Below are positions 1 through 7,117 of a DNA stretch of 8,396 nt, piece by piece. Origin of the DNA: Syntrophaceae bacterium UBA2210. Lineage in GTDB: Bacteria > Desulfobacterota > Syntrophia > Syntrophales > UBA2210. The position numbers and the translations under genes were made by a program. Position 1 is the first letter of the stretch. Each line of letters opens with the position of its first letter. Below the pieces are notes generated by a model. That model was not told the DNA's origin. It ran no database searches and was given only the letters and a program-made list of their open reading frames with translations. Location of the stretch: the NCBI GenBank assembly GCA_002327865.1, contig DCUQ01000007.1:1-8396 (forward strand). The letters are read 5' to 3'.

Positions 1-123
1 TTCAAACAAATGGGACCACCTCTCTGTTCCCGGTTTTTCTTTTGTTACTTTGTTCCCGTTCCCTTGCTTTTTTGCCGGCCTTTTTCTTCTTGTCAGAGAG
101 TAGGAACTAAGCTTTCTGCTCAT
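1..123 (-). CDS. Possible N-terminal fragment of an unidentified Lys/Arg-rich protein, cut by the window edge
   Basis: An open frame begins with ATG at 123-121 and stays open for 41 codons to the first base of the window, so any gene here continues to the left. An in-frame TAA lies three codons upstream of the ATG, so no earlier start is possible. The predicted start is strongly basic (MSRKLSSYSLTRRKRP, then more Lys) and ends near ERWSHLFE. A basic N-terminus would suit a nucleic-acid-binding protein, but I recognise no family. No good Shine-Dalgarno sequence precedes the ATG, and 41 codons without a stop can occur by chance. I report it because it is the only frame here that could belong to a real neighbouring gene. 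Confidence 0.25.
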   Translation of the reverse strand, partial: MSRKLSSYSLTRRKRPAKKQGNGNKVTKEKPGTERWSHLFE

Positions 124-250
124 ACGAACCCATTACGGGCCATTCCGGCAGTGGGGATTTATTTCTTCCTGCAGTCCCAAAATCGTCAACCTCAGAAAAA
201 ATGCAAGATTTCAATCCTCAATGAATATTTTGTTTTGTGAACTATATTTA
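124..250. other. Non-coding region upstream of the lipoprotein promoter
   Basis: I see no gene, RNA or mobile-element signature in this stretch. The plus-strand frame that crosses it (10-240) is rich in Phe, Pro, Cys and Ser, lacks a ribosome binding site and resembles no protein. There is no clear terminator for a gene to the left and no inverted repeat that would mark an insertion sequence end. Confidence 0.5.
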
Positions 251-279
251 TTGACACGCCAGAAAGCATTTTTTATATT
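251..279 (+). promoter_or_regulatory. Sigma-70-type promoter for the lipoprotein gene
   Basis: A perfect -35 box TTGACA (251-256) is followed by a 17-base spacer and a -10 box TATATT (274-279) with five of six consensus bases. Transcription would start near 286, giving a leader of about 105 bases before the ATG at 391. This is the best promoter match in the window and suggests substantial basal expression unless it is repressed. Confidence 0.7.
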
Positions 280-306
280 GCACCTGCCGAAAAGAAGTTC
301 TTATCC

Positions 307-326
307 TTTAGATTTATAAATCCAAA
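307..326. repeat. 20-bp inverted repeat in the lipoprotein leader
   Basis: A perfect 12-base palindrome, GATTTATAAATC (311-322), is extended by TTT on the left and AAA on the right with one mismatched pair between (A310/C323). It lies about 20-40 bases after the predicted transcription start. It could be a repressor operator or a weak AU-rich RNA hairpin. It is too AT-rich and has no following T-tract suited to a terminator. Palindromes of this length in AT-rich DNA can also be chance. Confidence 0.3.
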
Positions 327-381
327 TTAGTTTTACCTGATATTTTTTAAATTATATATCTTGATAAAAACGATAATAATT

Positions 382-387
382 GGGGGA
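382..387 (+). promoter_or_regulatory. Ribosome binding site that sets the lipoprotein start at 391
   Basis: A purine run GGGGGA ends three bases before the ATG at 391. An in-frame TTG at 361 would add ten residues (MIKTIIIGGN) but has no ribosome binding site and would place hydrophobic residues ahead of the basic n-region of the signal peptide. The ATG gives a textbook lipoprotein signal sequence, so it is preferred. Confidence 0.6.
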
Positions 388-390
388 AAC

Positions 391-1824
391 ATGAAAAAGA
401 AATTTGGAATTAAAACAAACATTACACTTATTCTAATTTTTTTAATGGCTCTTTTGATTTCGGCCTGTGGTGGCTCCGGAGGGGAGTATGATCTGCAACC
501 TGACACCTTCCTGGTTACATACGACGCAAATACAGGTACAGGGGATGTGCCCGTGGATAACAACGATTACGAGGAAGGAGAGACCGTTACTGTTCTGGGT
601 AGCGGAACATTGACAAAGGATGGGTACACTTTTGAAGGATGGAACACGCAGGCGGATGGTAACGGAACAGCCTATAACGAGGATGATGAAATCATCATGG
701 GCACAGAAGACATCACTCTCTATGCAACATGGATTAGAGAAATCGGCGGATCGGGAGTTCTGATCGTAAGTTATGATACAAATGCCGGCAATGCAATGGG
801 AAGCGCCTTATCTGCAAACAATTATGCATATACTACGATAGACCGTGATACATTTGAGGGAATGTCTATCGATGACCTGTTTGATTATGATGCGGTATTT
901 TATGCCGGGGGATACACCGAGGATGACTGGGCCAAGGCAATGGAATACCTCGATGAAGGAGGCCGCTTTTTTATTGCTGATAACGATTTAGGTTATAACC
1001 ATATAGGCACTGATTTTTACCAGACTTATTTGCAGGCGACATATCAGAGTGATGCCGGTTCCGATGGCGTGGTAACCGGAATGGATATGATGAACGGTAT
1101 TAATCCCGACATCTCTTCTGATCCTTATCCTGATGATTTTACTGTGGGAGCAGAAGGTGTGGAAATATTCCAGGCTCCGTCAAGCTATTCCGCCGGTGTC
1201 AGCGTGGATCGAAACGGTTACAGGGCCGTTTATCTTGCCTGGGATTTTCAATACACTGGTAATACGGATCATGCGAATGCCATTATCGACAGGATCGCCA
1301 TATTCCTGGGTGTCCCGAGAGACGTTCCTCTGGAAATAGGCGATAGCTATGGCGGGGGCAAAGTAGCTTACATTTTACAAAGCGGAGATCCGGGCTATGA
1401 CGCTAAAGTTCAACATGGCCTGATCGCGGCTACAAGCGACCAAGGCACTAGCGTAGTATGGCATAATACCAATGATGGGTTAACAGGTGCTTCGGGAACA
1501 GCGTTAGGCACAGGACAAGCAAATACCGATGCTATTATCGCGTTGTATGGTACGGAAGTTAATGCGGCCAAACTGTGCGATGACTATAGTGTAACAGTAA
1601 GTTCGGTTACGTACGATGATTGGTACCTGCCGAGTCGAGACGATTTGGACGAGTTGTATGAGAACAGAAATATTATAGGCGGTTTTAATCTCACCAGGAA
1701 CTATTGGAGTTCCTCTGAGTGTAATGCAGCTGGCGCATATGCCCAGCATTTCGGCACCGGTGCCCAACAGTACGGCGCCAGCAAGAACAGCCTCTATTGG
1801 GTTCGAGCTGTACGATCTTTCTAA
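391..1824 (+). CDS. Secreted lipoprotein: InlB B-repeat, amidotransferase-like domain, C-terminal DUF1566 (C-type-lectin-like) domain
   Basis: This 477-residue protein is an exported, lipid-anchored surface or periplasmic protein. Residues 1-26 are a lipoprotein signal: basic MKKK, a hydrophobic core, and a lipobox LISAC with Cys26 as the lipidation site. Gly27-Gly28 follow, and the absence of Asp at +2 favours outer-membrane sorting under the E. coli rule. Residues 41-114 match an InlB B-repeat (Listeria-Bacteroides repeat), with the hallmarks VTYDANTG, GYTFEGWNT and LYATW. Residues 122-308 look like a class I glutamine-amidotransferase/ThuA-type fold seen in secreted proteins; the nucleophile position appears to lack Cys, so it is probably a non-catalytic binding domain. 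Residues 313-477 match DUF1566 (Lcl C-terminal type), with DDWYLPSRDDLDELY, YWSSSE and the terminal VRAVRSF. It has its own promoter and terminator and converges on rng. A role in adhesion or ligand binding is inferred; the ligand is unknown. The DUF1566 end shows unusual codon use (entry at 1723-1794). Confidence 0.85.
   Translation: MKKKFGIKTNITLILIFLMALLISACGGSGGEYDLQPDTFLVTYDANTGTGDVPVDNNDYEEGETVTVLGSGTLTKDGYTFEGWNTQADGNGTAYNEDDEIIMGTEDITLYATWIREIGGSGVLIVSYDTNAGNAMGSALSANNYAYTTIDRDTFEGMSIDDLFDYDAVFYAGGYTEDDWAKAMEYLDEGGRFFIADNDLGYNHIGTDFYQTYLQATYQSDAGSDGVVTGMDMMNGINPDISSDPYPDDFTVGAEGVEIFQAPSSYSAGVSVDRNGYRAVYLAWDFQYTGNTDHANAIIDRIAIFLGVPRDVPLEIGDSYGGGKVAYILQSGDPGYDAKVQHGLIAATSDQGTSVVWHNTNDGLTGASGTALGTGQANTDAIIALYGTEVNAAKLCDDYSVTVSSVTYDDWYLPSRDDLDELYENRNIIGGFNLTRNYWSSSECNAAGAYAQHFGTGAQQYGASKNSLYWVRAVRSF
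1723..1794 (+). other. Candidate hypervariable segment (possible DGR variable region) in the DUF1566 end
   Basis: This covers codons 445-468 of the lipoprotein. Of the 18 codons 451-468, 12 are NNC and only 2 NNT. The 50 codons just before (391-440) have 12 NNC and 18 NNT. Between Thr456 and Leu468 the codons include ACC, GCC, TAC, GGC, GCC, AGC, AAC, AGC and CTC, at positions where DUF1566 relatives commonly carry runs of Asn. In diversity-generating retroelements, template AAC codons are randomised at adenines, which leaves a constant third C with varied first and second bases. The placement at the extreme C-terminus of a C-type-lectin-like domain also fits known DGR targets. No template repeat or reverse transcriptase is in the window. 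Simple codon bias or divergence between paralogs remains possible. Confidence 0.35.
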
Positions 1825-1836
1825 AACAAGCGCGTT

Positions 1837-1869
1837 AAGCCCGGATATAACTATCCGGGCTTTTCTTTT
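1837..1869 (+). terminator. Rho-independent terminator of the lipoprotein gene
   Basis: A perfect 9-bp stem, GCCCGGATA (1839-1847) with TATCCGGGC (1852-1860), closes a 4-base TAAC loop. It begins 14 bases after the stop codon and is followed by TTTTCTTTT (1861-1869); two more A-T pairs extend the stem at its base. Read in the other direction the stem is not followed by a T-run, so it should not stop the convergent rng transcript. Confidence 0.9.
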
Positions 1870-2156
1870 AGTGACACCGGGGGAAGTTAAAAAACATATG
1901 ACAACGCTGCTGTAATAACCTGTAGAACCGTAAATCAGGAAACACTATAATGTCTTTTTGGCTCAAACGTATTACACCGCTTCAAATGGTAATCTTCAGA
2001 TTTGATAATAGTCCAACACTGAGACTTTGCAGGTAAAAAATTTGGTCGTAAATCTGTTCGGGACTGAGAGGTTTAGCTATAGTTAAAAGGTCGATGAAAT
2101 GGCTGAACAGGGCATTTGGGGGGCTTGTTTGATCTTCAGGGGAACCTTGCTTTGCC
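1870..2156. other. Intergenic spacer between two convergent genes, no convincing feature
   Basis: This AT-leaning stretch separates the 3' ends of the lipoprotein gene and rng. I find no RNA gene, no insertion sequence end and no copy of the lipoprotein's terminal segment that could act as a DGR template. A 28-codon frame at 1950-2036 has a passable AGGAAA upstream but no other support. I also find no intrinsic terminator for the leftward rng transcript, so it either ends by Rho or runs further left. Confidence 0.5.
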
Positions 2157-3668
2157 TTACTGTACAGGTATTATATCGAAATTTTCCCAGTGGGTACCGC
2201 CTATTGTTTCCACGATGATTTTCTTGCCCAGACTTTTCTCAAGGTCTTTCAGCATGTTATTTTCGTCTTCGAGAAGAAGTGTTGTTACTTCCGCGTGGGC
2301 CAGTACACAGAGCGTTCCCGCGATATCGCGAGAGGCTTCTCTTGCCAGTTCCCTGAATATCTCGTAGCATACGCTCGCTCTGGATTTGAGCGTACCCCTG
2401 CCTTCGCAGCAAGGGCAGGGCTCGCACATTGTTGCTTTTAGGCTCTTTCGTCTTCTCTGGCGGGTCATCTCGACCAGGCCGATTTCCGATATCTTCTGAA
2501 TGCTGGTCTTGCTTCTGTCCTTTTCCATTTCCGCCTTGAGAGCATTAAATACCTTTTCGCGATTTGCCCCGATCTCCATATCTATGAAATCTATGATGAT
2601 GATTCCTCCTGTGTTACGCATGCGGAGCTGATAAGCGATTTCCTTGACGGCTTCCATGTTCGTTTTGAGGATGGTTTCCTCCATATTTTTCTTGCCGACA
2701 TATTTACCGGTGTTAACGTCTATCGCGCACAACGCTTCGGTCTCTTCTATAACGATATATCCTCCCGATTTCAGCCAGACCTTCTTGTCGAGCAGCTTGC
2801 CGATGTCCAATTCGATGCCGAATGTATCGAAAATGGGGATATTGTCTTTGTAAAGATCGATCGAACTTTTCATGTAAGGCATGAAACTGTTCATGAAATC
2901 GGTCAGTTCCCGATGCTCTTCTTCTGAATCCACAATGATCCTTTCGACGTCTTCGGTATACAGATCGCGGATCGAGCGCAGCGTCATGCTCAATTCTCTG
3001 TGAACGAGTCCCGGGGTTTTCGTGTGCCGGCTATTTTCCCTGATGGTATTCCACAGTTTCGGGAGGTAGTCGAAATCACCCCTCAGTTCGTCTTCTCCCT
3101 TTCCTTCGCTTACAGTTCGCGCTATAAAGCCATATTTTTCCGGACGTAGTTTTTCTATGATTTCCAGCAGCCGGTGCCGCTCCTGCTCGTTGGTAATCTT
3201 TCTTGATATGCCGATATGATGTGATGTAGGCATGGCGACAAGATTTCTCCCCGCGAGCGATATATGTGAGGTAATTCTGGCTCCTTTACTTCCCAGCGGT
3301 TCCTTTGATACCTGGACGAGGATCTCCTGTCCCTCTTTTAATATATCTTCTATGGGGCATATGTATTGTTCGGAAGATTCCCCCTGTTCATATTCTATTG
3401 GATCGTCATCTCCGTTTGTAAAAAAATCTGTGTCTGATATTTCGCTATAGATATCGGCAACATACAGGAACGCACTGCGGTCGAGCCCGATATCGACAAA
3501 CGCGGCCTGTATGCCCGGGATAACACGAACCACTCTCCCCTTGTATATGTTTCCCGCTATGGACCGTTCGTCGATCCTCTCCACATAGAATGAAGAAAGA
3601 ACGCGGTCTTCCAGTATCGCGATTCTTGTTTCGTATTTTGTGCAGTTAAAAATTATTTCTTTCGGCAT
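2157..3668 (-). CDS. rng: Ribonuclease G (RNase E/G family endoribonuclease)
   Basis: This enzyme makes single-strand endonucleolytic cuts in 5'-monophosphorylated RNA; in bacteria it matures the 16S rRNA 5' end and contributes to mRNA decay. The 503-residue length is that of RNase G, without the long C-terminal scaffold of RNase E. An N-terminal S1 domain spans about residues 36-125 (NIYKGRVVRVIPGIQAAFVDIG), with an acidic insertion near 77-101. The catalytic metal-binding aspartates are visible as Asp317 in CAIDVNTGKYVG and Asp360 in IIIIDFIDM. A Zn-link motif CPCC (Cys418, Cys421) for dimerisation follows, in the usual place ahead of a C-terminal small domain. The ATG lies 6 bases after the radical SAM stop with only a weak ribosome binding site, which suggests translational coupling. 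It is the last gene of the leftward unit. In many genomes rng is followed by rplU and rpmA; here it is not. Confidence 0.95.
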   Translation of the reverse strand: MPKEIIFNCTKYETRIAILEDRVLSSFYVERIDERSIAGNIYKGRVVRVIPGIQAAFVDIGLDRSAFLYVADIYSEISDTDFFTNGDDDPIEYEQGESSEQYICPIEDILKEGQEILVQVSKEPLGSKGARITSHISLAGRNLVAMPTSHHIGISRKITNEQERHRLLEIIEKLRPEKYGFIARTVSEGKGEDELRGDFDYLPKLWNTIRENSRHTKTPGLVHRELSMTLRSIRDLYTEDVERIIVDSEEEHRELTDFMNSFMPYMKSSIDLYKDNIPIFDTFGIELDIGKLLDKKVWLKSGGYIVIEETEALCAIDVNTGKYVGKKNMEETILKTNMEAVKEIAYQLRMRNTGGIIIIDFIDMEIGANREKVFNALKAEMEKDRSKTSIQKISEIGLVEMTRQRRRKSLKATMCEPCPCCEGRGTLKSRASVCYEIFRELAREASRDIAGTLCVLAHAEVTTLLLEDENNMLKDLEKSLGKKIIVETIGGTHWENFDIIPVQ

Positions 3669-3674
3669 CGAGTC

Positions 3675-6167
3675 TTATTTTTCAATGACAGGTTTCAAAT
3701 TCTCTCTGCATGTGATCCCCGTTTTTATGATTCGTGCCCTTTTCGCGTATTCGTCGTCAAACCCGGCAATCTGTGTCAGGATCTCCATGGGTTTGATCCC
3801 ACCAAGGGGGTCGAAACGAACAGATGCCGAAAGTATGGCTTCCTTCGTGTCAAGGACCAGTGAAGTTATCAACGGGCGTATGTTTTTCGTTATAATATCT
3901 TTTTTTTTGTTTCTGGACAACATGAAGCATTCGGATTTCAGAAAATCTCTTATCTTTTTATCCGCAGCGGATACGTCGGGAACATACGGCAGGTGAATTT
4001 CATAATGGAATTCCTCGATAAGACCGGACAGCGACTGGATGTGAGGCGATACCATTTCGGCGTCCAGAATCTCTGTTCCGGCAGGCATCCAGGGGTTTAC
4101 TCTGTCAGCGAAAGTCTCAGGGGGATCATTGTATCCCTTCAGCTGGATATCAACGTATTCGCACAGGCTTTCTACCCCTACCGGCAGGGCGTAGGGAAAC
4201 GATATTTTTGGATGGGGATGAAAACCTTCTGAAAATAAGAAGTTTAACCCGCTTATATTTATCGCACGCACGATAGCGGAAGAAAGCTCCATATGCGAAA
4301 GCATGCCTGCTCTTTCACGCTTGGCGAATCTTATCCTGAGCCGCGTGATTCCGTCTTCGCAGAAAGCGGCTATTCGTTTCCGGGAAGGTGCGGGAAGTGG
4401 TTTGCCGGCTTCGACCGTCCTGATATCGCCGTAGCATGCCCCGCACTGGAAGCAACCGGAGGATCGGCAATCTTCCGTCAGCCGGGCGTCCAGAGATTTT
4501 TCATATTCTTCGATAAGAAACGCTTTTGTCAGGCCGCAATCGATATTGTCCCATGGCAGGGGACTTTCCACGGCTCTTTCCCCGAGATATTTGTCTGTCG
4601 CTATCCCTAGATCTTCTATCGCACGTTCCCACAGATCGAACCGAAACCGGTCGCTCCAGCCGTCGAAACGGCATCCGGAATAAAATGTCTTCGCCAGAAG
4701 ATCGCTTATCTTTTCATCTCCCCGCGCCACCAGGCCTTCCAGAAAACTCATTCCCCGGTCGTGCCATTTAAGCTTCAGGTTCCTGTGACAGATATTTCCC
4801 TTTAAGAAGTCCTGTTTTTTCTTGATCTCTTCAAGCGTTATCTGGCGTTGCCATTGAAAGGGGGTGAACGGTTTCGGCACGAATGTCGAAATGTTGACGG
4901 TGACCTGACGTTTGTACTTTCCCTCTTTAAGAACCTTGAAGGCGAGATCGGCAATTCCTTCGATATCTTCCTGCGTTTCCGACGGTAACCCGATCATGAA
5001 ATAGAGTTTGATGGATTTCCATCCCGCATCGAATACCTTCCCGGCAGTGGCAATCAGGGCTTCTTCAGTATTCCCCTTGTTTATCACGTCACGCAGTCTC
5101 TGTGTCCCGGCCTCCGGGGCGAGGGTAAAACTGGTTTTACGCACCTTTTTTATCTGCCGGATCAGTGCTTCGGTAAGCGTTTCCACCCTCATGGAGGGGA
5201 GTGCCAGTGCCACCCTCTTTTCGTAATACTCATCCATGAGAGACGTAATCAGATGCTCGATATGGGAATAATCGCCGGAACTGAGCGACAGGAGCGAAAT
5301 TTCGTCATATCCGGTAGAGGCGAGTGTTTTTCCCGCTATCTTTTCAAGTGTTTCGACAGATCGTTCCCTGACCGGCCTCCAGACCATCCCGGGTCCGCAG
5401 AAACGGCACCCGCGGGTGCAGCCCCTGGCTATCTCCATGGTTATCCTGTCGTGTATCGTCTTGACGAGCGGCACGACCGGTTTTTCGGGGAAGCGACAGG
5501 CATCCAGATCTTTCACAACACGTTTCTTTATTATTTTCTCCGTACCGTGGATGGAAGGTACCCAGACCCCTTCAATGTCCGCGAGCAGATGCAACAGTCC
5601 GGAGCGGGCATGTTTTTTTTTCTTGCCCGCGATCATTGCGTGTGAAATTTCCAGTATCACCTCTTCGCCTTCTCCTACGACTAACGCGTCAAAGAAGGGG
5701 GATACCGGATGAGGATTAAAAACACAGGGACCTCCCGCGATTATTATGGGAGTATCTTCTCCCCTGTCCCTGGAATATATCGGAACGCCGCCGAGATCCA
5801 TCATGTTCAGAACGTTTGTGTATGAAAGTTCGTACTGCAGCGAAAACCCTGCTATGTCGAATTCGCGGAGGGGGATGGAGGATTCGAGAGAGGCCAGGGG
5901 AATCCCGTTTTCTCTCATCAGTGATTCCATGTCGGGCCATGGAGCATAAAATCGCTCGGCGGCAATCCCGGGTTCGTTATTCAGGATCGAATACAGGATC
6001 TGGAGCCCGAGATGCGACATGCCGATCTCATACGTATCGGGAAAGGCAAGGGCGAAGGTCAATCGACATTTCTTCCAGTCTTTCTTTATGGAATTTATCT
6101 CCCCGCCCATATACCTGCTTGGTTTCGAGACAAATGGGAGGAGTGCTTCGATAGATGAACGACTCAT
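3675..6167 (-). CDS. B12-binding radical SAM protein fused to a DUF2344 domain (TIGR03960 + TIGR03936 type)
   Basis: This 830-residue protein has three parts. Residues 1 to about 230 match the N-terminal cobalamin-binding-like region of TIGR03960, with conserved LAFPDTYEIGMSHLGLQILY, FSLQYELSYTNVL and IIAGGPCVFNPHP. Residues 240 to about 480 are a radical SAM core with the [4Fe-4S] motif CTRGCRFC (Cys250, Cys254, Cys257). A second cysteine cluster, CRSSGCFQCGAC (Cys567, Cys572, Cys575, Cys578), could hold an auxiliary cluster or zinc. Residues 608 to about 800 match DUF2344 (LSHMELSSAIVRA, FSEGFHPHPKISF, ALPVGVES), often a separate gene in Firmicutes. The substrate is not known; frequent linkage to rng and ribosomal protein genes suggests RNA or ribosome modification, which is inference. 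Its ATG overlaps the mdh stop as ATGA, with GAAGA upstream as a weak ribosome binding site. No frameshift or missing motif is seen. Confidence 0.9.
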   Translation of the reverse strand: MSRSSIEALLPFVSKPSRYMGGEINSIKKDWKKCRLTFALAFPDTYEIGMSHLGLQILYSILNNEPGIAAERFYAPWPDMESLMRENGIPLASLESSIPLREFDIAGFSLQYELSYTNVLNMMDLGGVPIYSRDRGEDTPIIIAGGPCVFNPHPVSPFFDALVVGEGEEVILEISHAMIAGKKKKHARSGLLHLLADIEGVWVPSIHGTEKIIKKRVVKDLDACRFPEKPVVPLVKTIHDRITMEIARGCTRGCRFCGPGMVWRPVRERSVETLEKIAGKTLASTGYDEISLLSLSSGDYSHIEHLITSLMDEYYEKRVALALPSMRVETLTEALIRQIKKVRKTSFTLAPEAGTQRLRDVINKGNTEEALIATAGKVFDAGWKSIKLYFMIGLPSETQEDIEGIADLAFKVLKEGKYKRQVTVNISTFVPKPFTPFQWQRQITLEEIKKKQDFLKGNICHRNLKLKWHDRGMSFLEGLVARGDEKISDLLAKTFYSGCRFDGWSDRFRFDLWERAIEDLGIATDKYLGERAVESPLPWDNIDCGLTKAFLIEEYEKSLDARLTEDCRSSGCFQCGACYGDIRTVEAGKPLPAPSRKRIAAFCEDGITRLRIRFAKRERAGMLSHMELSSAIVRAINISGLNFLFSEGFHPHPKISFPYALPVGVESLCEYVDIQLKGYNDPPETFADRVNPWMPAGTEILDAEMVSPHIQSLSGLIEEFHYEIHLPYVPDVSAADKKIRDFLKSECFMLSRNKKKDIITKNIRPLITSLVLDTKEAILSASVRFDPLGGIKPMEILTQIAGFDDEYAKRARIIKTGITCRENLKPVIEK

Positions 6168-7093
6168 AAAATCTTCAGGTTTTCAAATGTCTTGCTTACC
6201 GCCTCGGCGGACCGTCTCAAAGCTTCCAGTTCCTCGTCGGAAAGTGCTATTTCATATATCTCTTCGATTCCAGATGCCCCCAGTTTCACCGGGACACCGA
6301 TATGCACATCCCGAAGGCCGTACTGCCCTGTCAGATATGCCGAAACAGGAAAGATTTTCCTGCTGTCGTCCAATATGGCCTGTACCATGGCAACGACGGA
6401 AGCCGAAGGAGCATGCCAGGCACTGCCTGATTTGAGAAGATTCACAATCTCGGCACCGCCGTTCTTTGTCCTTTCGATAATAGCATCGAGCCGCTCCCTC
6501 GCGACAAGTCTGCTTACGGGAATACCTCCCGCGGTAGTATGGGTGTCCACCGGCACCATGGTATCTCCATGGCTTCCCAGCACCATGGTTTCTATGCTCC
6601 CCGCCGATACACGCAACTCTTCAGCCAGGAACGCCCTGTATCTCGATGTGTCGAGAATTCCTCCCATTCCCATCACCCTGTGAGCCGGGAAACCCGATAC
6701 TTTCCAGGCAAGATGTGTCATTACGTCGAGCGGATTCGTTACCATGATGATAATACAGTCGGGTGCGTGTTTCACGATGGTTTCCAGAACTGACTTTACG
6801 ATGCCGCCGTTCTTCATGGCCAGTTCTTCCCTGGTCATACCCGGCGTTCTGGCAAAACCTGCGGTAAATACAACGAGATCGGAATGTCCGGTTTCGGCAA
6901 AGTTGTTGGAACCGGACACATGACTGTCGAACCCTTCCACAGGTGCCGATTGCATTATGTCCAGTGCCTTGCCCTGCGGGAGGCCTTCTACGATATCGAA
7001 CAGAACGACATCGGCAAGATTCTTTTCGACTATTCTCTGGGCGGTCATTGTTCCCACAAAGCCGGCCCCGATTACAGAAACTTTTTTCTTCAT
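6164..7093 (-). CDS. mdh: NAD-dependent malate dehydrogenase (LDH-like type)
   Basis: This cytoplasmic enzyme interconverts malate and oxaloacetate with NAD(H) in the TCA cycle or its reductive branch. The 309 residues are the usual family length. The Rossmann fold starts with GAGFVG (9-14), and Asp33 at the end of the second strand indicates NAD rather than NADP. The substrate-specificity loop ARTPGMTR (81-88) carries Arg82 and Arg88, the malate dehydrogenase pattern; lactate dehydrogenase has Gln at the first of these. Asn120 in VTNP, the DTSR motif (Asp148, Arg151) and the catalytic His175 in GSHGD complete the active site. The start is supported by GGAG at 7104-7101, seven bases before the ATG. 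The upstream hypothetical gene ends 69 bases away, and the downstream radical SAM gene overlaps its stop codon, so co-transcription is likely. Confidence 0.95.
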   Translation of the reverse strand: MKKKVSVIGAGFVGTMTAQRIVEKNLADVVLFDIVEGLPQGKALDIMQSAPVEGFDSHVSGSNNFAETGHSDLVVFTAGFARTPGMTREELAMKNGGIVKSVLETIVKHAPDCIIIMVTNPLDVMTHLAWKVSGFPAHRVMGMGGILDTSRYRAFLAEELRVSAGSIETMVLGSHGDTMVPVDTHTTAGGIPVSRLVARERLDAIIERTKNGGAEIVNLLKSGSAWHAPSASVVAMVQAILDDSRKIFPVSAYLTGQYGLRDVHIGVPVKLGASGIEEIYEIALSDEELEALRRSAEAVSKTFENLKIL

Positions 7094-7117
7094 TCTATAT
7101 CTCCAGTTTAAAAATTT

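Noticed and set aside
10..240. Plus-strand frame of 76 codons at the left edge
   Set aside because: It has no ribosome binding site, its composition (Phe, Pro, Cys, Ser) is typical of a shadow frame, and it matches no family I know.
1839..1860. Hairpin just after the lipoprotein stop as a DGR-type cruciform
   Set aside because: A 4-base-loop hairpin downstream of a variable region is known in DGRs, but the long T-run that follows makes an ordinary terminator the simpler reading.
1950..2036. 28-codon frame with AGGAAA upstream in the spacer after the lipoprotein gene
   Set aside because: It is very short and lacks a promoter or a recognisable product; frames this size are expected by chance.
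1825..2156. Template repeat for the candidate variable region, sought in the flanking spacers
   Set aside because: Reading 1-390 and 1825-2156 on both strands shows no near-copy of 1700-1824.
3640..3996. Plus-strand frame across the rng/radical SAM junction
   Set aside because: It is antisense to two well-supported genes and has no family resemblance.
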